NCBI GenBank assembly: GCA_027491355.1
Contig: JAIXWI010000027.1
Location: 1 to 38,120, forward strand
Direction: 5' to 3'
DNA length: 38,120 nt
DNA from: Bacteroidota bacterium
GTDB taxonomy: Bacteria; Bacteroidota; Bacteroidia; UKL13-3
Position numbers and translations under genes: made by a program. This document shows, one piece after another, positions 1 through 8,659 of this stretch. Position 1 is the stretch's first letter. Every line of letters begins with the position of its first letter. Under the pieces are notes generated by a model that was not told the origin of the DNA, ran no database searches, and worked only from the letters and a program-made list of their open reading frames with translations.

Positions 1-29
1 CAATACGCCAACATTTTTTTAAGCATTAC

Positions 30-59
30 TTTGTTTATTACAAAGGATGCTTATATTTG
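30..59 (+). promoter_or_regulatory. Bacteroidota-type promoter of tRNA-Pro
   Basis: TTTG at 30-33 and TATATTTG at 52-59 are separated by 18 bases and match the -33 (TTTG) and -7 (TAnnTTTG) elements of the Bacteroidota primary sigma factor. Transcription would start near 65-66, about 65 bases before the tRNA. The leader contains a tandem boxA-like repeat. The match is seen in the sequence; the start site is inferred. Confidence 0.65.
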
Positions 60-88
60 CACCCACCAAAATCAAATAATTGATTTGG

Positions 89-126
89 CAGTTCTTTAAA
101 AACTTGTTTTACAGTTCTTTAAAAAA
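89..126 (+). repeat. Tandem boxA-like direct repeat in tRNA leader
   Basis: The 14-base word CAGTTCTTTAAAAA occurs at 89-102 and again at 112-125, a 23-base period, between the promoter and the tRNA. Its core GTTCTTTAA differs by one base from GCTCTTTAA, the core of the boxA antitermination signal in E. coli rRNA leaders. A role in processing or antitermination of the stable RNA is inferred. A simple local duplication of the leader is the alternative. Confidence 0.55.
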
Positions 127-130
127 CAAT

Positions 131-204
131 CGGGGTGTAGCGTAGCCTGGTATCGCGCCACATTTGGGATGTGGAGGTCGTAGGTTCGAATCCTGCCACC
201 CCGA
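131..204 (+). tRNA. tRNA-Pro, anticodon TGG
   Basis: This is a 74-base cloverleaf. The acceptor stem CGGGGTG (131-137) pairs with CACCCCG (197-203), and the discriminator base is A204. The anticodon stem is CCACA/TGTGG with the loop TTTGGGA, giving anticodon TGG, which reads CCN proline codons. The T arm contains GGTTCGAATCC. The 3' CCA is not encoded and would be added by CCA-adding enzyme. The gene stands alone with its own promoter and terminator. Confidence 0.97.
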
Positions 205-215
205 CTTAACAGGTA

Positions 216-246
216 AAAGCCCTTGAATTTCAAGGGCTTTTTTTTT
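216..246 (+). terminator. Intrinsic terminator after tRNA-Pro
   Basis: AAAGCCCTTG (216-225) pairs perfectly with CAAGGGCTTT (231-240) around a five-base loop and runs into a T tract (238-246). This ends tRNA transcription before mrp. Confidence 0.9.
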
Positions 247-325
247 GATTCTTGCCTGTTATTTAACAAGTAAAATTTGCCGAACAATTCTTTGTTTGGT
301 GTGTTTTAAATTAAATACTCTATTC

Positions 326-1393
326 ATGAATATAACAGAAAAAGAAATTTTAGCGGTACTTTCAACTGTACAGGAACCAGATTTTAGGAAAGATTTGGTG
401 ACTTTGAACATGATTCAACAGTTGACAATTAATGGAAACCGAGTTTCTTTTCAAGTAGTTTTAACCACACCTGCTTGCCCTTTTAAAGAAAAAATTGAAA
501 AAGATTGTCGTTTGGCACTTCACAAAGCATTTGGAGATGCGCTTGATGTTCACATTGAAATGACGGCCAATGTCAATACCAAAAGACAAGATAAATTGGT
601 ACTCCCTCAAGTAAAAAATATCATAGCTGTAGCCTCCGGAAAAGGTGGTGTAGGTAAATCATCAGTTGCTGCTGGAATTGCCATGTCTTTGTCCTTAAAA
701 GGAGCCAAGGTGGGATTATTGGATGCCGATATTCATGGACCCTCTGTTCCAATGATGTTTGGAGAATTAACCGCCAGGCCACAAATGAAAGAAGTAGCTG
801 GCAAATCATTGATGGTACCCATTGAAAAATTTGGCATTAAACTGCTATCAATAGGTTTTTTAATAGAGCCTGAACAAGCAGTTGTTTGGAGAGGACCCAT
901 GGTTTCATCTGCGCTCAGACAAATGGTGAATGATACAGATTGGGGGGAACTCGATTATTTAATCATAGATTTGCCTCCAGGCACCGGCGATATTCATTTA
1001 ACGATGTTACAAGTAGTTCCATTAACTGGAATAGTCATGGTAACAACGCCACAAGCAATTGCTTTAGCCGATGCTTACAAAGCTGCCACTATGTTCAACA
1101 TGACGCCCGTTAAAGTACCAATTTTAGGAATGGTAGAGAACATGGCTTATTTTACTCCTGCTGAATTGCCAGATAACAAATACTATATTTTCGGATATGG
1201 TGGAGGTAAAACCATGTCAAATGAGCTAGATGTTCCATTTTTAGGTGAAATTCCAATTTACATGGAAATCAGAGAAGGGGGTGATACCGGTAAGCCTGCA
1301 GTCATGGATAACAATTCACCAGTTCAAAAAGCATTTTTTATGCTCACAGAAAAATTGGCCCGACAAATTGCTGTTATCAATGCCAATATTTAA
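326..1393 (+). CDS. mrp: Mrp/ApbC/NBP35-family P-loop ATPase (iron-sulfur carrier)
   Basis: A 355-residue Mrp protein, thought to carry or insert iron-sulfur clusters in the cytoplasm. The N-terminus is a DUF59/MIP18-like domain (about residues 1-80, with a TTPACPF motif). It is followed by a ParA/MinD-type ATPase with the deviant Walker A GKGGVGKS at 105-112 and a Walker-B-like stretch LIIDLPPGTGD near residue 213. The ATG at 326 is chosen because it starts the DUF59 fold; an in-frame TTG at 245 would add 27 unlikely residues. Where E. coli Mrp has ENMS followed by CSNC, this protein has ENMAYFTPAELPD, so the C-terminal CxxC that bridges a cluster between subunits is absent. A NifU-like cluster protein follows six bases downstream, suggesting a functional pair. 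Confidence 0.93.
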   Translation: MNITEKEILAVLSTVQEPDFRKDLVTLNMIQQLTINGNRVSFQVVLTTPACPFKEKIEKDCRLALHKAFGDALDVHIEMTANVNTKRQDKLVLPQVKNIIAVASGKGGVGKSSVAAGIAMSLSLKGAKVGLLDADIHGPSVPMMFGELTARPQMKEVAGKSLMVPIEKFGIKLLSIGFLIEPEQAVVWRGPMVSSALRQMVNDTDWGELDYLIIDLPPGTGDIHLTMLQVVPLTGIVMVTTPQAIALADAYKAATMFNMTPVKVPILGMVENMAYFTPAELPDNKYYIFGYGGGKTMSNELDVPFLGEIPIYMEIREGGDTGKPAVMDNNSPVQKAFFMLTEKLARQIAVINANI

Positions 1394-1399
1394 TTTGCA

Positions 1400-1642
1400 A
1401 TGACAATGCTTACGGAAATAGAAGAAAAAATAGAAATTGCTTTGAATGGCATGCGTCCATTTTTACAAGCAGATGGTGGAGATGTGGAGTTGGTAGAAGT
1501 TACCAGCGACTACGAGGTTCGTTTGCGCCTTATTGGTAATTGCAGCAGTTGCAGCATGAGCCACATGACCATGAAGGCCGGCATTGAAAGTGGTATCAAA
1601 ACAGCGTTGCCTTTTATAAAAGCGGTAGTTGCTGTTAATTAA
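1400..1642 (+). CDS. NifU-like C-terminal domain protein (Fe-S scaffold)
   Basis: An 80-residue protein made only of the NifU C-terminal (Nfu) domain. The scaffold signature is C48-S-S-C51 followed by SMSHMTMKAGIE, and the family's LQADGGDVELV segment lies at 22-32. Nfu proteins bind a labile 4Fe-4S or 2Fe-2S cluster through this CxxC and pass it to apoproteins. It starts six bases after the mrp stop, so the two are almost certainly co-transcribed. Two ATGs, at 1400 and 1406, are possible starts. It may supply the cluster that the neighbouring Mrp, which lacks its own CxxC, handles; that link is an inference. Confidence 0.92.
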   Translation: MTMLTEIEEKIEIALNGMRPFLQADGGDVELVEVTSDYEVRLRLIGNCSSCSMSHMTMKAGIESGIKTALPFIKAVVAVN

Positions 1643-1660
1643 AACAAACATGAATGCATA

Positions 1661-1687
1661 AAAAAAGCAGCTCATGGCTGCTTTTTT
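1661..1687. terminator. Bidirectional terminator between nifU-like gene and icd
   Basis: AAAAAAGCAGC (1661-1671) and GCTGCTTTTTT (1677-1687) form a perfect 11-bp stem with loop TCATG. It presents a U tract on either strand, so it can end both the mrp operon and the convergent icd transcript. Confidence 0.9.
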
Positions 1688-1689
1688 GT

Positions 1690-2922
1690 TTAGTTCAATG
1701 CAAGTTTTTGTTTGAGTGCCAAATCTATCGCATCTAAAAACTCTTCTGTGTATAGGTAATGTTTACCGTGTTCTACTTTATTGCCATGTATACAAACTGC
1801 CAAATCTTTGGTCATTTTACCGCTTTCTACCACTTCTACACATACAGTTTCAAGCGCTTTACAGAAATCAATTAATTGGGTATTGCCATCTAATTTACCT
1901 CTGAATTCTAAACCCCTGGTCCAAGCAAAAATAGATGCAATTGGATTGGTTGAGGTTGGTTTTCCAGCTTGGTGATCGCGGAAGTGTCTTGTTACAGTAC
2001 CGTGAGCTGCCTCTGCTTCCATGGTTTTGCCATCAGGAGTTACCAAAGTAGAGGTCATCAATCCCAATGAACCAAACCCTTGAGCTACGGTATCTGATTG
2101 AACATCTCCGTCGTAATTTTTGCATGCCCAAACAAAGTTACCATTCCATTTCAAAGCTGAGGCCACCATATCATCAATCAAACGGTGTTCGTAAGTGATG
2201 CCAGCCGCAGCCATTTCAGCCTTAAATTCTTGTTCGTAAACTTCTTGGAAAATGTCTTTGAAGCGACCATCGTATTTTTTAAGAATGGTATTTTTGGTTG
2301 ATAAATACAAAGGCCATTTTTTCATGATTGCTTGGTTGAAACATGCCCTTGCAAAACCTCTGATAGACTCTTCAGTATTGTACATGGCCAGTGCAACTCC
2401 ATCCCCTTTAAATTGGTATACTTCATGCTCAATGACTGTGCCATCTTCGCCTTCAAATTTGATTGTTAATTTCCCTTTCCCTTTGGTTACAAAATCTGTT
2501 GCCCTGTATTGGTCTCCAAAAGCGTGTCTGCCTATGCAAATAGGAGCAGTCCAATTAGGAACCAATCTAGGTACATTTGCGCAAACAATTGGTTCACGGA
2601 ATACGGTACCATCTAAAATATTCCGAATGGTACCATTTGGGCTCTTCCACATTTGCTTCAGGTTGAATTCTTTTACCCTTGCTTCATCTGGTGTGATGGT
2701 AGCACATTTGATGCCTACATTGTATTTTTTAATTGCTTCAGCAGCATCAATGGTTACTTGGTCATTGGTTTGGTCACGGTATTCCATTCCCAAATCATAA
2801 TACTTGATGTCTAAATCTAAGTACGGAAGGATCAATTTATCTTTGATGAATTTCCAGATAATTCTGGTCATTTCATCACCATCCAATTCAACAACTGGAT
2901 TGCTTACTTTAATTTTTGTCAT
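1690..2922 (-). CDS. icd: NADP-dependent isocitrate dehydrogenase (eukaryotic-like type)
   Basis: A 410-residue enzyme that oxidatively decarboxylates isocitrate to 2-oxoglutarate in the TCA cycle, yielding NADPH. It belongs to the dimeric subfamily that also contains mitochondrial and cytosolic IDH1/2 rather than to the E. coli Icd type. Examples are [14 protein letters not shown] near the start, the substrate loop KSPNGTIRN at 93-101, and the metal-binding region [12 protein letters not shown] with NYDGDVQSD. Length is normal for the subfamily (about 400-415). The stop lies three bases from a bidirectional terminator. It sits 13 bases downstream of ald on the same strand, so the two probably form an operon. 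Confidence 0.96.
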   Translation of the reverse strand: MTKIKVSNPVVELDGDEMTRIIWKFIKDKLILPYLDLDIKYYDLGMEYRDQTNDQVTIDAAEAIKKYNVGIKCATITPDEARVKEFNLKQMWKSPNGTIRNILDGTVFREPIVCANVPRLVPNWTAPICIGRHAFGDQYRATDFVTKGKGKLTIKFEGEDGTVIEHEVYQFKGDGVALAMYNTEESIRGFARACFNQAIMKKWPLYLSTKNTILKKYDGRFKDIFQEVYEQEFKAEMAAAGITYEHRLIDDMVASALKWNGNFVWACKNYDGDVQSDTVAQGFGSLGLMTSTLVTPDGKTMEAEAAHGTVTRHFRDHQAGKPTSTNPIASIFAWTRGLEFRGKLDGNTQLIDFCKALETVCVEVVESGKMTKDLAVCIHGNKVEHGKHYLYTEEFLDAIDLALKQKLALN

Positions 2923-2935
2923 TGGTTTTTGCTAA

Positions 2936-4051
2936 TTAGTTCAATACTTCAGAAACTGAATGGTAAGGCAAGTTAAATGCGTCTGATACGCCTTTGTATA
3001 CCACTTTACCATTTACTACGTTCAAGCCTAATCTCAGCTCTTCATTATCTGTACAAGCTTGTTTCCAACCTTTGTTTGCCAATTGTAATGCATAAGGTAA
3101 GGTAGCATTGGTCAAAGCCAATGTAGAAGTATAAGGAACTGCACCTGGCATGTTAGCAACGCAATAATGAATGATACTATCAATCACATAAGTTGGATTT
3201 TCATGAGTTGTTGGTTTACATGTTTCTATACAACCACCTTGGTCAACTGCTACATCTACCAAAACAGTGCCTGGTCTCATGTCTTTCAGCATGTCTTTTG
3301 TAATCAAATGAGGGGCTTTAGCTCCTGGAATCAATACGGCACCAACAATTAAATCAGCATTTTTGATAGCCTCACGTATGTTGTATTCATTCGAGAAAAC
3401 AGTTTTTACATTTTTAGGTAAAATATCATCCAGCTCTCTCAAACGAGGAATAGAAATGTCCATGATAGTAACATCTGCAGCCATACCAGCAGCCATTTTA
3501 GCCGCTTGTGTTCCTACAATACCACCACCTAATATCAATACATTGGCAGGCTTCACACCTGGAACGCCACCTAATAAAATTCCTCTTCCACCCATTGGTT
3601 TTTCTAGGTATTTGGCGCCTTCTTGAATACTCATTCTACCGGCTACTTCACTCATTGGAACCAACAATGGCAACGACCTGTCTTTTTTCTCAACAGTTTC
3701 GTAAGCCAAACAAATGGCTTTGCGCTCAATCATTGCATTGGTTAGCGGCTCATAAGAAGCAAAGTGGAAATAAGTAAATAACAATTGGTTTTCTTTGATT
3801 AAAGGATATTCCACTTCAATGGGTTCCTTCACTTTAATAATCATGTCAGCTATGGCATAAATCTCTTCAATGGTTGCAAGCATGCTTGCACCAGCTGCTT
3901 TGTACTCCTCATCACTAAACCCACTGCCAATACCAGCAGTTGCTTGTACATATACTGAATGTCCTGATTTGCAAAGTGCAGAAACACCTGCAGGAGTTAA
4001 ACCAACGCGGTTTTCGTTGTTTTTAATTTCTTTTGGAACGCCAATTATCAT
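2936..4051 (-). CDS. ald: Alanine dehydrogenase (NAD-dependent)
   Basis: A 371-residue enzyme interconverting L-alanine and pyruvate plus ammonia with NAD. The N-terminal motif GVPKEIKNNENRVGLTP contains R15. Lys75 in KVKEP and His96 in FTYFHFA match the substrate and catalytic residues of characterised alanine dehydrogenases. The Rossmann nucleotide motif is LGGGIVG (174-180) with D198 at the end of the second strand, and D270 lies in VDVAVDQGG. Length matches the family (about 370), separating it from transhydrogenase alpha subunits. A perfect -7 box lies upstream at 4071-4078, and icd follows after 13 bases. Confidence 0.95.
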   Translation of the reverse strand: MIIGVPKEIKNNENRVGLTPAGVSALCKSGHSVYVQATAGIGSGFSDEEYKAAGASMLATIEEIYAIADMIIKVKEPIEVEYPLIKENQLLFTYFHFASYEPLTNAMIERKAICLAYETVEKKDRSLPLLVPMSEVAGRMSIQEGAKYLEKPMGGRGILLGGVPGVKPANVLILGGGIVGTQAAKMAAGMAADVTIMDISIPRLRELDDILPKNVKTVFSNEYNIREAIKNADLIVGAVLIPGAKAPHLITKDMLKDMRPGTVLVDVAVDQGGCIETCKPTTHENPTYVIDSIIHYCVANMPGAVPYTSTLALTNATLPYALQLANKGWKQACTDNEELRLGLNVVNGKVVYKGVSDAFNLPYHSVSEVLN

Positions 4052-4070
4052 AATCTAGTTTTTAGGTCGG

Positions 4071-4098
4071 CAAACTTATGACTTAAAACTTGAACAAA
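4071..4098 (-). promoter_or_regulatory. Promoter of ald-icd
   Basis: On the minus strand TAAGTTTG (4078-4071) is a perfect TAnnTTTG box. A TTTG (4098-4095) lies 16 bases further upstream, slightly closer than usual. The start would be near 4064, giving a leader of about a dozen bases before the ald ATG. Confidence 0.55.
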
Positions 4099-4158
4099 AA
4101 AATTGTTGTACATCAAATTTTAGGCGGCAAACAGAATGATAAACCTTAACTTAATGGG

Positions 4159-4869
4159 TTAAACCACAAGGTATTCGCCTAAAAGTTTTGGCACCTTTTG
4201 GGTGTAATCCAATTGGCTACAGAAAGCAACATCATCAGTATGGAGGTGTAGCAATTGAAAACGGTTTGCATGCGATGATTTTCTAATAATTTCAGCCAAT
4301 TTATCGGCGTGGTGTTCATACAGATCTATGGCAGCAATACAAGCATCGTCTGTTTTCGTGAATTGTTCGCTTAACTGCGAAGCAACAGCCCCTGCAAAAA
4401 TTGAATCTTCTAAATTGTATTTGTCTTTCCAGCCAGCACACAATAAAACCACATCCAATTGCTGGGCTTCAATGTGTTTGCACAATGCCGATAAGTTTAA
4501 GAATGACCCAATTACAATTTCTTTGGCACCTTGCATTTTGGCCATTTTCAGGGCTTTCGTGCCATTTGTAGTTGTAAAAGCAATGTTCTTGCCTGCAAGC
4601 AAAGGGTTTTGAAATTCAAAAGGGGAGTTGCCTAAATCAAAAGTTGGTACTTTTACCGCATTTCTCTCTGCAGCAATTAAAAAGTCAAAATCTTTGAACA
4701 TGTAGCATTCATCAATTCCTGCAACTGGCAAAACTTTGTTTACGCCAGTCTCAAAAGCAACACAAATGGTACTGCTGGCTCTTAGAATATCTATGACAAC
4801 AACAAGCTTGCCATTTAAATCATACAATGGCAACAATTTTGGTGAGTATACAACCTCTATCGACTTCAT
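4159..4869 (-). CDS. comB: 2-phosphosulfolactate phosphatase family protein (ComB-like)
   Basis: A 236-residue ComB-family protein. The founding enzyme in methanogens hydrolyses 2-phosphosulfolactate to sulfolactate for coenzyme M synthesis, and homologues occur in many bacteria where the substrate is less certain. Conserved stretches are IDILRASST (26-34), LGNSP (79-83), TTTNGT (99-104), LLCAGW (142-147) and EDSIFAGA (154-161). It begins eight bases after gcvT and is surely in the same transcript. No other coenzyme M gene (comA, comC-E) is present here, so the physiological role is open; sulfonolipid or sulfolactate metabolism is one possibility (inference). Confidence 0.85.
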   Translation of the reverse strand: MKSIEVVYSPKLLPLYDLNGKLVVVIDILRASSTICVAFETGVNKVLPVAGIDECYMFKDFDFLIAAERNAVKVPTFDLGNSPFEFQNPLLAGKNIAFTTTNGTKALKMAKMQGAKEIVIGSFLNLSALCKHIEAQQLDVVLLCAGWKDKYNLEDSIFAGAVASQLSEQFTKTDDACIAAIDLYEHHADKLAEIIRKSSHANRFQLLHLHTDDVAFCSQLDYTQKVPKLLGEYLVV

Positions 4870-4877
4870 AAAATCGC

Positions 4878-5954
4878 TTACAAGAAAGGAATCTTAACCA
4901 CTTTTGCTTTTACTGGTTTTTCTCTGATTTCAATAAAAATTTCTTGCTCTGGTTTGCTATAGTTGGTACTTACATAACCCATTCCTATTGCTTTGTTCAA
5001 TGAGGGTGATTGGGTACCAGAAGTTACTTCTCCAATTAGGTTGCCATTGGCATCTTTAATTGGGTAGTGTTGTCTAGGAATACCTCTTTCAATCATTTCA
5101 AAACCAACTAATTTCTTTTCTACACCATTGGTTTTTAGTTGTTGGTGGTGTTCATGCATGATGAAAGGTTTGGTGAATTTAGTAATCCAACCTAATCCAG
5201 CTTCAATAGGTGATGTTTCATCGTTGATGTCATTTCCGTATAAGCAAAATCCTTTTTCCAATCTTAAGGTATCTCTTGCTCCTAATCCTGCTGGAACAAT
5301 TTCAAATTCTTTACCAGCATCAAAAATGGCATCCCACATTTTGCGTGCGTCTTTGTTCCAAACATAAATTTCAAAACCGCCAGCGCCAGTGTATCCTGTG
5401 TTAGATATAATCACGTCTTCACAACCCGCCATTTCCCCGCCACAAAAAGTGTAATATTCCATTGCACTCAAATCAACAGTTGTAAGTTTTTGTAGCGCTT
5501 TAATGGCATTAGGACCTTGAACAGCCAATAAACTCATTTCTTCACTTAGGTTCTTCATTTCTACACCGAAAGTATTGTGTTGACTGATCCAATTCCAGTC
5601 TTTTTCTATGTTTGAGGCATTTACAACCAAATAGTATTCATCTGCACGCCAACGATAAACCAATAAGTCATCAACTATACCACCTTTATCATTGGGCATG
5701 CAACTGTATTGAACTTTGCCATCTGTTAATTTAGAGGCATCGTTAGAAGTTACTAGCTGAATCAAATCAAGTGCTTTTTCTCCTCTTAATACAAATTCTC
5801 CCATATGACTCACATCAAAAACCCCTATACTGTTTCTGACAGCAAGGTGTTCTTGAATTAAATTTGTGTATAGCACAGGCATGTTATATCCAGCAAATTC
5901 AATCATTTTGGCGCCAAGGGCTACATGTAAGTCATTCAATGCAACTGTTTTCAT
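4878..5954 (-). CDS. gcvT: Aminomethyltransferase (glycine cleavage T protein)
   Basis: A 358-residue T protein of the glycine cleavage system. It releases ammonia from the aminomethyl group carried on lipoylated H protein and transfers the one-carbon unit to tetrahydrofolate. Family features are FAGYNMPV (20-27), DVSHMGE (47-53), [12 protein letters not shown] near residue 190 and [15 protein letters not shown] near 245-259. The length is normal (about 360). gcvH and gcvP are not in the window, so the system is scattered. A possible but imperfect -7 box (TAAATTCG, minus strand 5988-5981) lies upstream. comB follows. Confidence 0.96.
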   Translation of the reverse strand: MKTVALNDLHVALGAKMIEFAGYNMPVLYTNLIQEHLAVRNSIGVFDVSHMGEFVLRGEKALDLIQLVTSNDASKLTDGKVQYSCMPNDKGGIVDDLLVYRWRADEYYLVVNASNIEKDWNWISQHNTFGVEMKNLSEEMSLLAVQGPNAIKALQKLTTVDLSAMEYYTFCGGEMAGCEDVIISNTGYTGAGGFEIYVWNKDARKMWDAIFDAGKEFEIVPAGLGARDTLRLEKGFCLYGNDINDETSPIEAGLGWITKFTKPFIMHEHHQQLKTNGVEKKLVGFEMIERGIPRQHYPIKDANGNLIGEVTSGTQSPSLNKAIGMGYVSTNYSKPEQEIFIEIREKPVKAKVVKIPFL

Positions 5955-6000
5955 TTGTATAGAGTTATTTTAAGTGGGAACGAATTTATAGCTTGTTTGT

Positions 6001-8652
6001 TTAAATTCTTCTATCGTCGTACCAATCTTTTTTCTTAGGTATTTTTAAATCTTGTAACACACTTGATTTTACATTGATGTTGAATAAGAAATAATTAGTG
6101 CCATAAGCAGAAAGGGGTGTCCAATTAAAAGTAAACTGCCAGCAATGTAAATCTCTTCTCAAGTCTATTGAAATATGCGATATTTTATTGAGTTTGAAGT
6201 CGAACCCTGTATTGAAATTGATGAACCAATTTTTGGTTGGATTGATATTGCCAGATCCAGATAATGTTTGTGTCATTCCTTCGTTTACTTTGCTCAATTT
6301 ACTTCTGTAGTCGTAAGCAACTGTGTAGTTAAAACTAAACGACCATGGAATGTCAAGTGGCATAAATCCAAGCGATTCCATTTCTTTTTTTCTGAGCTTA
6401 ACTTTTTCCTCTTTGCCTTTGAACAAATCTTGGTTCAAACTTGCCGATAAGCCCAAATTTGATGAAGTTAATATGGCTGGAATGCCATTTTCAAAATTGA
6501 ATTGGTTGATACGTCTGTATGATTTAAAAGTACCGCTTTCAACAACAATGTTTTGATAAGGGTCAAAAACTGCCGCACCAATTATTGAAATAAATTTAAA
6601 CAAGGTAGTTCTACCTGAAACATTGATTGTACTTAGGTTCAAGGAATCGGCCAATAAGTTGTAAGAGCCACTACCTCTTATGCTTTCAATGATTTTAACC
6701 TTGGTTACTTTTTGTGCGGTGTCTTTACCTTTTTTCCATTTTATCTCTAGGTTGTTGTCTAAAGAGAAATTGATATTCCCCTGACGACCTGCTCCTGGTC
6801 CTCCAAATAAGGTCCCTTCGAAACGAGAGTATTTCTCAGTATTGCCAGCAGTATCTCTTTGAACATTAGAATAAAAGCCAAATTTGTCAGCACTGAAATC
6901 AGGAGCATAACTGAAATCAGCACTTGGGTTCATTACATGTCTGATTGCAACCAATTTCCCTTTTTTAAAATTCTTCATTCCATACCAACGGGTACTCAAA
7001 CCAGTTCTGAATGAAAAGCTATAGGCACGGTCAAATCCGCTGTTGAAACCTGATTGAATGGTTCTACTTGTTTCATTCCATGTTTTTTGACGGGTTTTAA
7101 AGGTCCAACTTTCATTGTAATCCATGCCCATTGAAATGGTGTAATATTTAAACAGGTTGAAACTGTTTTGTATATTAACGGAGTGTCTTAAGCCATTGTT
7201 AAAAGCGGTATCGGTATATTTCTGCCATTCAGTATTGCTCCTTTCTTTGAACAACAATGAATCTTTGGTATTGATGTTTTGCTGAAACAATCCAGTATAA
7301 TTCATGCTTATTTTCTCATACCAACGATCGGCTGTTGGTTTTGCTTTTGGTTTAAAAGGTTGAAAAGAAGCAACGGTAAATGTAAGGTCAGGAAGTGTTA
7401 AGCTGAGATCTCTGGTTTGTAAATTTTGAGAGGCTCTTGCAGATGCATTTAAACTTTGTTTGCCTTTGTTAAAAACCTTTCCAAAATAAATACTTGAGTT
7501 TAAAACATTGTTGAAGGATTGATTGGAGTATGCGTTGTAAACCAAATACTGATTGCCCACAATATTTACATCCGCTCCAAAAGTAACACCTGGTCTTGCT
7601 TTTGCGTCTACTCTATGATTCCATTGAACTTGGAATGTTTTGAATTGACTGTAGTTGGGGTCCTCAGGATTATTTTGTTTGTTGTACGCATAGTTTGCAT
7701 TGAATGACCCTGCAAATTTGTATTTAAAATTGTAATTGAATCTACTGCCCAATCTCCAACTCGTATTGGTATAGATGTCTCCTAACATGGTCAGGTCATA
7801 ATGGTCTCCCAAGCCTAAATAATACCCACCTTGAGCCAAGAAAAAACCTCGCCCAACCGCATTCCCATAACTCGGGATGATGATCCCCGATTGTTGACCA
7901 CGTTTTAGAGGAAATATACCAAGTGGCACAAAAAGTGGTGTGCGAACCCCTTCAATTACCAAATTAGCAGGACCGGTAATTACTTTGTTACCTGGAATTA
8001 CCTTTAGTTTTTCTGCGGCAATGTAAAAATGCGGATGGTCGTCGCTACAGGTTGTGTAGTAAGAATGATTGATAAAGAAATTGTTGTTCTCGTCGCGTTT
8101 TACCTTTTCACCTTTAATGAAACCCTCACCCTCATTGGTTTTAAACTCCTTCATGATGCCTCGCTTGGTTTCGTAGTTAAAGGTTGCTTCCTCCACTTTG
8201 TATTCACTGCCACCTTGTTTGAAAACTGGTGTTTGGGTTAACTTGTTGGCACTGTCTTTTAGGCCAATTGCATGTACAGTATTTTTATTGATGTTGATGT
8301 CTATCTGGTATGATTTAACTGCTAAGTCTTGATAATTCACATCAGATTCACCATACAGAGTGGAGGTTTTAGTTTCTGTATGGTATACAATAGAATCTTT
8401 ACAAGAGTAACTTACCAACGATTTGAGTGCAGCACTGGTTCTTGGCAAATAATTGCTATCTTTTTTTAAACTGTCTTGTTTTGCTTGTAACAAGCTATCA
8501 ATGGCTAATGCTTCGTAAAATAAACGCTTTGAATATGCTGCTTTAACAAGCATGTGGTTGTTTTTAGCGTTTAACTCAACTGTATGCAATAGCAACAGGC
8601 TTATGATTGCCGACAAAATGCCGAAAATTGTATATTTGCTATTGAATTTCAA
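6001..8652 (-). CDS. lptD: LptD-like outer-membrane LPS assembly protein
   Basis: An 883-residue Bacteroidota-type LptD, the outer-membrane barrel that inserts lipopolysaccharide into the outer leaflet. A hydrophobic N-terminal segment (about residues 9-22) followed by VELNA-K looks like a signal peptide. The region from about 85 to 230 resembles the OstA/LptA-type periplasmic domain, and the rest is rich in alternating aromatic beta-strands ending in a barrel-like C-terminus. The only start that keeps the signal peptide is TTG at 8652-8650: an in-frame stop lies two codons upstream and the next ATG is codon 34. Its first codons carry the promoter of the divergent amidase gene. Recognition rests on overall pattern and length (usual range about 750-950). 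Confidence 0.85.
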   Translation of the reverse strand: MKFNSKYTIFGILSAIISLLLLHTVELNAKNNHMLVKAAYSKRLFYEALAIDSLLQAKQDSLKKDSNYLPRTSAALKSLVSYSCKDSIVYHTETKTSTLYGESDVNYQDLAVKSYQIDININKNTVHAIGLKDSANKLTQTPVFKQGGSEYKVEEATFNYETKRGIMKEFKTNEGEGFIKGEKVKRDENNNFFINHSYYTTCSDDHPHFYIAAEKLKVIPGNKVITGPANLVIEGVRTPLFVPLGIFPLKRGQQSGIIIPSYGNAVGRGFFLAQGGYYLGLGDHYDLTMLGDIYTNTSWRLGSRFNYNFKYKFAGSFNANYAYNKQNNPEDPNYSQFKTFQVQWNHRVDAKARPGVTFGADVNIVGNQYLVYNAYSNQSFNNVLNSSIYFGKVFNKGKQSLNASARASQNLQTRDLSLTLPDLTFTVASFQPFKPKAKPTADRWYEKISMNYTGLFQQNINTKDSLLFKERSNTEWQKYTDTAFNNGLRHSVNIQNSFNLFKYYTISMGMDYNESWTFKTRQKTWNETSRTIQSGFNSGFDRAYSFSFRTGLSTRWYGMKNFKKGKLVAIRHVMNPSADFSYAPDFSADKFGFYSNVQRDTAGNTEKYSRFEGTLFGGPGAGRQGNINFSLDNNLEIKWKKGKDTAQKVTKVKIIESIRGSGSYNLLADSLNLSTINVSGRTTLFKFISIIGAAVFDPYQNIVVESGTFKSYRRINQFNFENGIPAILTSSNLGLSASLNQDLFKGKEEKVKLRKKEMESLGFMPLDIPWSFSFNYTVAYDYRSKLSKVNEGMTQTLSGSGNINPTKNWFINFNTGFDFKLNKISHISIDLRRDLHCWQFTFNWTPLSAYGTNYFLFNINVKSSVLQDLKIPKKKDWYDDRRI
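8607..8638 (+). promoter_or_regulatory. Promoter of amidase-mce genes inside lptD 5' end
   Basis: TATATTTG at 8631-8638 is a perfect -7 box, and TTG at 8607-8609 lies 21 bases upstream as a -33 element. The start would be near 8645. The box overlaps codons 5-8 of lptD on the opposite strand. Confidence 0.6.
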
Positions 8653-8659
8653 TTGTTAA

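Noticed and set aside
96-287. Minus-strand frame of 63 codons covering the tRNA
   Set aside because: It is the antisense of tRNA-Pro and its terminator; the GGRIRTYDLHIPN-type translation is a well-known spurious product of tRNA antisense frames.
2252-2800. Plus-strand 182-codon frame within icd
   Set aside because: It lies wholly opposite the conserved icd gene, has no recognisable domain, and is a shadow of the icd codon usage.
5955-6000. Glycine riboswitch upstream of gcvT
   Set aside because: Only 46 bases separate gcvT from lptD and no glycine aptamer pattern is present.
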